Shown: piece by piece, positions 1 through 5,196 of the stretch | Numbering within the stretch: the stretch's first letter is position 1 | Layout of the letters: every line of letters begins with the position of its first letter | Source: an uncultured Actinomyces sp. | GTDB taxonomy: Bacteria; Actinomycetota; Actinomycetes; Actinomycetales; Actinomycetaceae | Assembly (NCBI GenBank): GCA_938030835.1 | Contig: CALHID010000017.1 | Span: 1-5,832, forward strand | Direction of reading: 5' to 3' | DNA: 5,832 bases | Position numbers and translations under genes: made by a program | Notes under the pieces: model-generated | What the model was told of the DNA's origin: nothing | Databases searched by the model: none | The model's input: the letters and a program-made list of their open reading frames with translations, nothing else

Positions 1-864
1 TACGCCGATCATATCGACCTGAACTTCGGCTGCCCGGTCCCCAAAGTGACGCGAAAGGGCGGGGGAGCGGCGCTTCCATGGAAACGGGACCTCTACACCG
101 ACTTGCTGCGCGCGGTTGTCACGCAGGCGCGCGTGAGCGGGGATGCGCGTGGCCGCGAGATCCCGGTGACGGTGAAGATCCGCATGGGAATTGATAGCGG
201 ACACGAAACCGGCCTCGAGGCCGCGCAGATCGCTCAAGAACTTGGTGCAGTGGCCGTGACGATCCATGCGCGCACCCAGACCCAGCACTACGCGGGTCAA
301 GCGCATTGGGATTACATTGCGCGCGTCAAGGAAGCCCTGGATATTCCGGTCTTCGGTAATGGTGATGTTTTCGAGGCCGCGGATGCGATCGCGATGATGC
401 GTCAGACCGGGTGCGATGGCATTTCGGTTGGCCGCGGTGCGCAGGGGCGGCCATGGATTTTCCGCGATATCGTCGCTGCCTACCACGGGAGGCCGGCTTT
501 CCCCGCACCTTCACTTCGCGAGGTTGCCGCCATCATCGAAACCCACGCGCGCTGGTGCGTGGAAGAAGAAGGCGACGAAGACCGCGCGATGCGCGAAATG
601 CGCAAACACATCGGCTGGTACCTGCGTGGTTTCAAGGTTGGAGGACCGCAGCGCCACGCGCTGGGGATGGTCTCCACGCTTGATGAGCTTAGCGAGCGCC
701 TGGCTGACTTGGACCTTGATCAGGATTTTCCCGAGGCCGCACGTGGGCCTCGTGGGCGCGCTGGGGGAGAAAAGACCCCGCACCTGCCCGACGGCTGGTT
801 GGAACACCGATACTTGACCGACGCCGAGCGCGCGTCGATTCATCATGCAGAAGTTGGCTACTAA
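1..864 (+). CDS. dusB: tRNA-dihydrouridine synthase, DusB type (5' end missing)
   Basis: This FMN enzyme reduces specific uridines in the tRNA D-loop to dihydrouridine using NADPH, in the cytoplasm. The frame is open from base 1 to the TAA at 862-864, giving 287 visible residues. Compared with family members of roughly 320-390 residues, about the first 80-100 (early TIM-barrel strands) lie outside the window. Visible motifs, numbered from the first residue here: NFGCPVPKV (8-16) with the catalytic Cys11; VKIRMGID with FMN-contacting Lys59; TIHARTQTQ with His89; FGNGD (118-122) and GRGAQGRPW (144-152), which bind the FMN phosphate. The part after about residue 175 is the helical tRNA-binding domain, ending in the LPDGWL stretch typical of actinobacterial members. 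All key residues are present. Its stop lies 25 bases before aroD, so the two are probably co-transcribed. The family is certain; the DusB subgroup is inferred from the sequence style. Confidence 0.93.
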   Translation, partial: YADHIDLNFGCPVPKVTRKGGGAALPWKRDLYTDLLRAVVTQARVSGDARGREIPVTVKIRMGIDSGHETGLEAAQIAQELGAVAVTIHARTQTQHYAGQAHWDYIARVKEALDIPVFGNGDVFEAADAIAMMRQTGCDGISVGRGAQGRPWIFRDIVAAYHGRPAFPAPSLREVAAIIETHARWCVEEEGDEDRAMREMRKHIGWYLRGFKVGGPQRHALGMVSTLDELSERLADLDLDQDFPEAARGPRGRAGGEKTPHLPDGWLEHRYLTDAERASIHHAEVGY

Positions 865-877
865 AGGGTTGCTGAGC

Positions 878-884
878 AGAGGGG
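878..884 (+). promoter_or_regulatory. Ribosome binding site that sets the aroD start
   Basis: The purine run AGAGGGG lies 5 bases before the ATG at 890. The alternative in-frame ATG at 845 lies inside the dus gene and has no comparable site at a useful distance, so this site favours the 285-residue product. Confidence 0.7.
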
Positions 885-889
885 ACGTC

Positions 890-1747
890 ATGGAACCTGT
901 TGTTATTGGACGCAGTGATTTGGGCGAGGCCTATGGTGCGGTGCCTTCAGGTGTTGGTGCGGGATTGCTTGACCCCGCGGGAGCTATTCCTCCTCGAGGC
1001 CGAGTGCTTCTGGGTGGCGGGCAGCCGGTAGTTTTCATTGTTCCTCTGATGGCGGGGGACGTACGTGGAGTTGTTGAACAGGTCGAGGCCGCAGCATCTG
1101 AACCGCACGATATGTTCGAGTGGCGCGTGGACTACTTGGACGTACTTACGGGGCTTTCAGGTGAGGAACTGAGTGACCAGGCTCGCGAAGAGATTTCGAG
1201 GTCTGCTGCAGAGATCTTGGGTGCTTCGGATGTTCCTGTTTTAGCTACTGTTCGCACAGTTGCTCAGGGTGGAAAGGCTGAAGTTTCAACGTCGACTTAT
1301 GGCCAGATCATTGAGCTACTGGCTGAGTGCGGGATGGATGCGGTGGATGTGGAAATGGCGCCGGTTGCGCCTGCATTGACCGAGAAGGCCCACGCAGCGG
1401 GCGCAAAGGTCATCATGTCCTTTCATGATTTCGAGGTGACTCCCGAATCGGAGATCATGCGAGAGCTTCTGGAAACCATGGCAGCTTTGGGCGCAGATGT
1501 CGCAAAGCTTGCGGTTTTGGCTAATTCGGAGCGCGACGCACTCAATGTTGAATTGGTGCAGAGGTGGGCAGCCGAATACGTGTCGGTTCCCTCAATCGTT
1601 TTAGCCATGGGCGAGTATGGTCGCCAGACGCGCGCGACTCAAGCTGAAGATGGGGGAGTTGCCTCTTTCGTGGCCGTGAGCGGACGTGAGAGCGCGCCCG
1701 GTCAGTGGGGTGCACGTGAATTGGCGGAGAGGCTTGGACGCGAATAA
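890..1747 (+). CDS. aroD: 3-dehydroquinate dehydratase, type I (AroD)
   Basis: The enzyme dehydrates 3-dehydroquinate to 3-dehydroshikimate, step three of the shikimate pathway, through a Schiff base on lysine. The predicted protein is 285 residues. Aligned by eye to the Salmonella enzyme, the active site is almost complete: Glu77, Arg79 and Asp81 in EWRVD; Arg122 in TVRT; His179 in SFHDF (general acid/base); Lys206 in DVAKLAV (Schiff base); Arg248; Ser268 and Gln272 in SAPGQ. The exception is Gln126 in TVRTVAQGG, where the family normally has Glu (Glu86 in Salmonella). The fold proper starts near residue 38 (RVLLGGGQPVVFIVPLM), so there is an N-terminal extension of about 32 residues compared with Salmonella. 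No better start is visible inside it: the GTG at 941 and nearby TTG codons lack good ribosome binding sites. The gene follows dus by 25 bases, with no other aro gene in the window. Codon use looks more T/A-tolerant than in dus. Confidence 0.93.
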   Translation: MEPVVIGRSDLGEAYGAVPSGVGAGLLDPAGAIPPRGRVLLGGGQPVVFIVPLMAGDVRGVVEQVEAAASEPHDMFEWRVDYLDVLTGLSGEELSDQAREEISRSAAEILGASDVPVLATVRTVAQGGKAEVSTSTYGQIIELLAECGMDAVDVEMAPVAPALTEKAHAAGAKVIMSFHDFEVTPESEIMRELLETMAALGADVAKLAVLANSERDALNVELVQRWAAEYVSVPSIVLAMGEYGRQTRATQAEDGGVASFVAVSGRESAPGQWGARELAERLGRE

Positions 1748-1804
1748 TGGCCCTCTCGGGTGCTTTTCAGGGGAGAGATACGCCTTGAGGGGAACCAGAG
1801 ACTG

Positions 1805-1844
1805 AAAGACAAAACTGGGGCGCCTCCGAAGAGACGCCCCAGTT
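1805..1844 (-). terminator. Rho-independent terminator of dps
   Basis: Arms at 1813-1822 and 1835-1844 (AACTGGGGCG / CGCCCCAGTT) pair perfectly. After one C/A mismatch three more base pairs follow, closing a four-base loop. Read on the minus strand, the loop is C-UUCG-G, an unusually stable tetraloop, and the hairpin is followed by TTTTGTCTTT. It starts 18 bases after the dps stop codon. On the plus strand no T-run follows, so it is oriented for dps; it may still stall transcription coming from aroD. Confidence 0.88.
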
Positions 1845-1862
1845 GAAGTCAGATTCAACTAA

Positions 1863-2318
1863 TCAGTTGAGATCCTTGGTTGCTGCGCGCAGCATCCAGG
1901 CCTGCTTCTCCAGGCCGGTTGCAATGCCGATCAGCAGGTCGTTGGACAGGTGATCGTGCTCGTCAACGGGATCAAGGGTTGCCTTGATGCGCTCGGCAAC
2001 GCCAAGCAGACGCTCTTCGTACTGGCGAGCGGTCTTATCGGTGGGCAGGAAGCCGGGCTCCATCGGGTCAACCAGCGAGGTTGCTGCGACGGTCGCTGCG
2101 CGGCCATCGGGGGCAACTTCAATTGCTGCCATGCGCTCGGCGACATCATCAGCAGCAAGGCGAACCTCGTCGATGATTTCATCCAGGTGCAGGTGGAGCG
2201 AACGGAAGCCGGGGCCTTCGATGTTCCAGTGTGCCTGCTTGCCCTGAAGTGACAGATCGGTCAAATCAACGAGAGCCTGCTGAAGAGCTGCTGCAACAAC
2301 GGGGTGTGCCTGAGTCAT
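1863..2318 (-). CDS. dps: Dps family ferritin-like protein (starvation/iron-storage)
   Basis: Dps proteins form 12-subunit shells that oxidise Fe(II), preferably with hydrogen peroxide, and store the iron, protecting DNA from hydroxyl radicals. The 151-residue product has the family's length and four-helix layout. Ferroxidase ligands at the subunit interface are visible: KQAHWN with His30, His42 and Asp46 in the second helix region, then Asp57 and Glu61 in DDVAER. Conserved Trp31 and Trp141 (EKQAWMLRA) are also present. The N-terminal tail is very short and lacks the lysine cluster that E. coli Dps uses for DNA binding, so a mini-ferritin role without strong DNA binding is more likely (inference). 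The ATG start has a good site (TAGGAGAA, 2323-2330) about 5 bases away. The gene is probably monocistronic: it faces aroD, has its own terminator, and is separated from the gene upstream by 177 bases. Confidence 0.95.
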   Translation of the reverse strand: MTQAHPVVAAALQQALVDLTDLSLQGKQAHWNIEGPGFRSLHLHLDEIIDEVRLAADDVAERMAAIEVAPDGRAATVAATSLVDPMEPGFLPTDKTARQYEERLLGVAERIKATLDPVDEHDHLSNDLLIGIATGLEKQAWMLRAATKDLN

Positions 2319-2495
2319 ATTGTTCTCCTAAAACCTATCTGTAGATGCGCCCATGAGGGCCGCACCATTGCTATCACTTCTGACAACTCCATTTTTGTCG
2401 ATTTCATTCCCTTTCGCGTCGTAAGGTGAAATATCCGACAGGGGTTGTGACACAACGTTGATAAAGCGTCAGAAGTATTCAAAATTCGTGGAATA
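2319..2495 (-). other. Intergenic region holding the dps leader and presumed promoter
   Basis: This 177-base stretch lies between the stop of the HerA-like ATPase gene and dps. It is more AT-rich than its surroundings and has no plausible gene. The dps promoter must be here or read in from upstream. No motif stands out. Weak candidates on the minus strand are TCGACA (2400-2405) with a poor AGTGAT 17 bases on, and GTTG-16-GGATAT (2456-2431), which loosely resembles the GTTT/GGGTAT pattern of mycobacterial SigF/SigB-type promoters. A GACAA/TTGTC inverted repeat (2382-2386, 2395-2399) is also present. I see no DtxR/IdeR-like iron box and no clear terminator for the ATPase gene. Confidence 0.4.
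2444..2456. promoter_or_regulatory. Perfect palindrome GTTGTG-A-CACAAC, possible operator
   Basis: Six bases on each side of a central A pair exactly. The right arm also forms part of a second perfect palindrome, CAACGTTG (2453-2460). It lies 126 bases upstream of the dps start and 40 bases beyond the ATPase stop codon. No T-run follows on either strand, so it is not a typical terminator. The position fits a repressor or activator site for dps, but the sequence matches no operator I can name. It is not a Rex box, whose TTGTG and CACAA half-sites are separated by eight bases. Confidence 0.3.
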
Positions 2496-4502
2496 TTACT
2501 TAAATAGTGTTCCCAAAATCGAACGCGTCAGCGAGCGTGCTGCAGTCGTTCCAACGGACTTGACCGTCGACTCAATCACGCGCTGTGTAGCGCGCGCACG
2601 ACGCTCCTCAGCCTTTTCGGCCTCGCGACGCTTACGCTCTTCGGCCTTCTCGACCTCGCGCTGCAAGCGCTCAAGTTCCTTCTGTCGCGCTGCCTCTTCC
2701 TTCGCTGCCTGCTTCTCGGCTTCCTTCTGTGCCTTCGCTTCTTCAAGCTGACGTTGCGCCTCGGCGGCCCTCTCCTCTGCGGCCTTAGCGGCATCTGCAA
2801 GGCGGGCTTGCATCAATTCGAATGCTGATTCGTTATCGACCGCGTCACGGTAACGCGACAGGAGCGGCGAGGAATTGATGATTGAAGAGACAACACCGGG
2901 ATCAGCCGGGCCCATGACAGCGGCAGGGGCGTCCAGCATGGTCGGAGCAACCGGGGTCGGACGTCCCTTCTCATCCAGAACCGTCACGACAGCCTGACCG
3001 GTACCCAGCGAAGTCAACACCTCAGTCAGATCCAGGGGAGAAGTCGGGAAGGTCGAAACTGCCTTCTTGAGGTTTGCCGCGTCGTTCGGAGTGTGCGCGC
3101 GCAGTGCGTGCTGAACGCGTGAACCAAGCTGAGCCAGAACCTCGTCGGGAACATCGGTGGGGGACTGGGTAACAAAGACAATTCCCACGCCCTTGGAACG
3201 AATCAGACGCACTGTCTGCACGACTGCCTGGAGGAACTGCTTCGAGGCATCGGTGAAGAGCAGGTGAGCCTCGTCAAAGAAGAAGACCAACTTCGGCTTA
3301 TCGGGGTTGCCCACTTCCGGCAAAGTTTCGAAGAGCTCAGCCAAGAGCCACATGAGGAAGGTCGAGAACAAAGCGCCCTGGCTGCCTAGGTCGGGAAGTT
3401 CCAGCGAGGAAATGACGCCGCGACCGTCCATCGACACGCGCATGAGATCAGCGATATTGAAGGCGGGCTCACCGAAGAAAACATCGCCGCCCGATGCCTC
3501 CAGAGCAGCAAGCTCACGCAGGATCACGCCTGCAGTTGCCGGTGAAACACCGCCGATTCCCTTGAGTTCTTCCTTGCCTTCGTCATTGTTTGTCAGGTAG
3601 TCAATGACCGAGCGCAGGTCCTTCAGGTCAATCAGCGCGAGCTGCTGGCTATCTGCCCAGTGGAAGATCAACTGAAGGGCTGAGGCCTGAGTGTCGTTCA
3701 AGCCCAGCACGCGCGAAAGTAGAAGGGGGCCAAATTCGGTGATGGTTGTGCGGATCGGCACGCCTTCGCCGCGGCCACCCAGAGTGAGCAGTTCCGTGGG
3801 GAATGCCTTACCCTCCCAGTTCTGGCCAATGCTTGCGCAACGTGCAAGGAGCTTCTCAGAAGAGGTACCCGCCTGAGCTAGACCGGTGAGGTCACCCTTG
3901 ATATCGGTGACAAAAACGGGGACTCCCGCTTCTGAGAGACGCTCGGCCATCAGCTGGAGGGTACGCGTCTTACCCGTACCTGTTGCACCCGCAACCAGGC
4001 AGTGACGGTTCATGAGCCCCAGCGGGATTCCGACAGGTGCGCCGGGAACCGGGGTATCGCCATCCAAGAAAGCTCCCAGTCGCATTGAAGGCGAGGTAAA
4101 GGAGTAGCCCGCGCGGACCTGCTCCGCGTAGCCCTGCAGTTCGCCTTCGCTTGCCGAGGCCTGGGCCGGCTCAGCGGGAGCGGCTTGCGCAGGTGCAGCG
4201 GGGGCGGCCGGCGTACTTTCCGCAGGCGCAGATTCCGGGGTTTGGACGGGAGCGGCTTCGGAAGGAGCTGCCTGCTCGGCCAACGCGCTATCGAGGGCTG
4301 CCTGTGCGGCCTCGGCCTTTTCGGTTGCTGCATCGGCAGCAGCGGCCTGGGATGCGGCCTCGTTCTGGTCGCCCTGGCCACCTTGCGCGGCAAGAGCAGC
4401 CTCGAGGGCAGCCTGTGCAGCCTGAGCCTTTGCGGTAGCTGCTTCGGCGGCAGCCTGCGCGGCCTCGGCCTTCAGGCGTGCAATTTCAGCGGAATCGGTC
4501 AT
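2496..4502 (-). CDS. HerA-like P-loop ATPase, DUF853 (YjgR) family, with coiled-coil tails
   Basis: This is a 668-residue relative of E. coli YjgR, in the HerA/FtsK class of P-loop ATPases; the cellular role of the family is not established. Residues 1-77 are Ala/Glu/Gln-rich, probably helical, with an imperfect repeat; 78-118 is a Pro/Ala-rich linker; about 130-560 is the ATPase core. The core has Walker A GATGTGKT (172-179, Lys178), TDIKGDLTGLAQ (199-210), Walker B KLVFFFDEAHLLF (404-416, Asp410-Glu411), and VFVTQSPTDVP (442-452) with the following GSRVQHALRAHTPND typical of the family. Residues about 562-640 are a highly charged Glu/Lys/Arg/Ala coiled coil, followed by the C-terminal element ending SILGTLFK, also seen in YjgR. 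No signal peptide or membrane segment is visible. E. coli YjgR is about 500 residues, so the extra length is mainly in the tails. The ATG at 4502 is chosen because GAGGA lies 6 bases upstream and the protein before it would be Arg/Pro/Ser noise overlapping the previous gene. It lies 35 bases after the PemK-like gene. Confidence 0.9.
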   Translation of the reverse strand: MTDSAEIARLKAEAAQAAAEAATAKAQAAQAALEAALAAQGGQGDQNEAASQAAAADAATEKAEAAQAALDSALAEQAAPSEAAPVQTPESAPAESTPAAPAAPAQAAPAEPAQASASEGELQGYAEQVRAGYSFTSPSMRLGAFLDGDTPVPGAPVGIPLGLMNRHCLVAGATGTGKTRTLQLMAERLSEAGVPVFVTDIKGDLTGLAQAGTSSEKLLARCASIGQNWEGKAFPTELLTLGGRGEGVPIRTTITEFGPLLLSRVLGLNDTQASALQLIFHWADSQQLALIDLKDLRSVIDYLTNNDEGKEELKGIGGVSPATAGVILRELAALEASGGDVFFGEPAFNIADLMRVSMDGRGVISSLELPDLGSQGALFSTFLMWLLAELFETLPEVGNPDKPKLVFFFDEAHLLFTDASKQFLQAVVQTVRLIRSKGVGIVFVTQSPTDVPDEVLAQLGSRVQHALRAHTPNDAANLKKAVSTFPTSPLDLTEVLTSLGTGQAVVTVLDEKGRPTPVAPTMLDAPAAVMGPADPGVVSSIINSSPLLSRYRDAVDNESAFELMQARLADAAKAAEERAAEAQRQLEEAKAQKEAEKQAAKEEAARQKELERLQREVEKAEERKRREAEKAEERRARATQRVIESTVKSVGTTAARSLTRSILGTLFK
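4272..4442 (-). repeat. Imperfect tandem coding repeat in the ATPase N-terminal tail
   Basis: Residues 21-40 (AATAKAQAAQAALEAALAAQ; DNA 4383-4442) and 58-77 (AATEKAEAAQAALDSALAEQ; DNA 4272-4331) match at 15 of 20 positions. The period is 37 residues, or 111 bases. The DNA of the two copies is visibly similar too, which suggests an internal duplication followed by drift rather than composition alone. The units would form Ala-rich amphipathic helices. Confidence 0.6.
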
Positions 4503-4508
4503 TGTGGG

Positions 4509-4513
4509 TCCTC
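4509..4513 (-). promoter_or_regulatory. Ribosome binding site that sets the ATPase start
   Basis: On the minus strand GAGGA lies 6 bases before the ATG at 4502. The frame stays open up to 4685, but that extension overlaps the end of the PemK-like gene and reads as an Arg/Pro/Ser-rich shadow, so this site decides the start. Confidence 0.65.
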
Positions 4514-4537
4514 GCAGTGTTGTGGTGGAAGTGGTCG

Positions 4538-5143
4538 TTAGGCATTCCAGTGCTGACGCAGAGCGTCGCACACGGCATTGTAGGTTGAGTGGTCTACGGT
4601 CGCTCCTTCGCGGCGAACATCGCCGGGGGCAACAATGAGCAGTCGGTCCAGGCGCACCTGACTGGGGCGGCCCTGCGGATCCCACGCGCCGGTTCCGATG
4701 GGGAACCAGTAGCGCCCCCAGCGTGCCTCTTGCTCGGCATCCTTGCGGTGGTCCTTGGACGTCAACTGGGCGACAACAAGCCCCTGCTGTACTCGCGAAA
4801 GCACGACAACGGGACGATCTTTGCCCTGGGTTGGGTCCTCTTCATAGGACACCCACGTCCACACGACCTCGCCGGGATCTGCATCGCCATCGGGATTCGG
4901 CTCGTATTGGAAAGGAGGGAGTCCGTGCGTGCGAACATCCCACACTTTGTTTCCCTTTCCCGAGGCCTGGGCGGCGGAGGAAGAAGAACTGCGTGCAGTG
5001 CGCGAAGTGCTCGAAGAGGAAGAGGAGCGTGAGGATGAGCGCGACGAGGAACGTTTGCGTCCCTTCGAGGAACCCATTTCCTCTTTCATGCTTTGGCCTG
5101 CGGCCTGGATAAAGATCGCGAGAAGTCGCTTAATGAAGTCCAC
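4538..5143 (-). CDS. PemK/MazF-fold protein with Ser/Arg-rich N-terminal linker, no antitoxin
   Basis: The 201-residue product has three parts. Residues 1-23 (MDFIKRLLAIFIQAAGQ onward) could form a short hydrophobic or amphipathic helix. Residues 25-56 are almost entirely Ser and Arg and should be disordered. Residues about 88-199 resemble the PemK/MazF fold: GEVVWTWVSYEED (91-103), KDRPVVVLSR (108-117) matching the family's GxRPVVVLS strand, AQLTSKDH (125-132), a Trp-rich strand with GTGAWD (150-155), GRPSQVRLDR (158-167), and a C-terminal helix. MazF/PemK toxins cleave RNA, but are usually about 110 residues, start directly with the domain and have an antitoxin gene next door. None is seen here; the neighbours are a GH13-like gene 53 bases upstream and the ATPase 35 bases downstream. 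RNase activity is therefore uncertain. The start is GTG, chosen for GGAG 5 bases upstream; the ATG at 5089 lacks a good site. Confidence 0.8.
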   Translation of the reverse strand: MDFIKRLLAIFIQAAGQSMKEEMGSSKGRKRSSSRSSSRSSSSSSTSRTARSSSSSAAQASGKGNKVWDVRTHGLPPFQYEPNPDGDADPGEVVWTWVSYEEDPTQGKDRPVVVLSRVQQGLVVAQLTSKDHRKDAEQEARWGRYWFPIGTGAWDPQGRPSQVRLDRLLIVAPGDVRREGATVDHSTYNAVCDALRQHWNA

Positions 5144-5148
5144 GTGGT

Positions 5149-5152
5149 CTCC
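5149..5152 (-). promoter_or_regulatory. Ribosome binding site supporting the GTG start
   Basis: On the minus strand CTGGAGACCAC precedes GTG at 5143, placing GGAG 5 bases from the start. The first in-frame ATG, 18 codons later, has no such site. The choice keeps the hydrophobic N-terminal helix in the protein. Confidence 0.55.
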
Positions 5153-5196
5153 AGGTTTGATGGAACAGTACCCTAAGTGTAAAGGGACTGAGGTGC

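Noticed and set aside
845..889. An earlier in-frame ATG start for aroD at 845
   Set aside because: It lies inside the end of dus, lacks a ribosome binding site and adds residues unlike the family; ATG at 890 has AGAGGGG 5 bases before it.
511..891. A 126-codon minus-strand reading frame over the end of dus
   Set aside because: It is antisense to a well-supported gene, has no recognisable domain, and its composition follows the dus codons in mirror frame.
1752..1780. A CTCTC/GAGAG inverted repeat after aroD as its terminator
   Set aside because: Only five pairs form, the flanking bases do not extend the stem and no T-run follows.
1601..1858. An 85-codon minus-strand reading frame across the aroD end and the terminator
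   Set aside because: It begins downstream of the dps stop codon, runs through the terminator hairpin and is antisense to conserved aroD; no domain.
2474..2497. An AT-rich inverted repeat at the ATPase stop as a terminator
   Set aside because: Only about five firm base pairs (TATTC/GAATA) with a ten-base loop, overlapping the stop codon and with no GC stem or T-run.
2458..2751. A 97-codon plus-strand reading frame rich in Ser and Arg
   Set aside because: It mirrors the Glu/Lys/Ala coiled coil of the ATPase on the opposite strand.
4503..4685. An N-terminal extension of the ATPase from 4685
   Set aside because: It overlaps the 3' end of the PemK-like gene, reads as Arg/Pro/Ser-rich noise, and the ATG at 4502 has its own GAGGA site.
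4976..5071. A simple-sequence DNA repeat in the Ser/Arg stretch
   Set aside because: The codons for Ser and Arg vary along the run, so the repetition is at protein level with no clean DNA unit.
4538..5143. A complete toxin-antitoxin locus
   Set aside because: No small antitoxin-like gene precedes or follows the PemK-like gene; both neighbours are large unrelated proteins.
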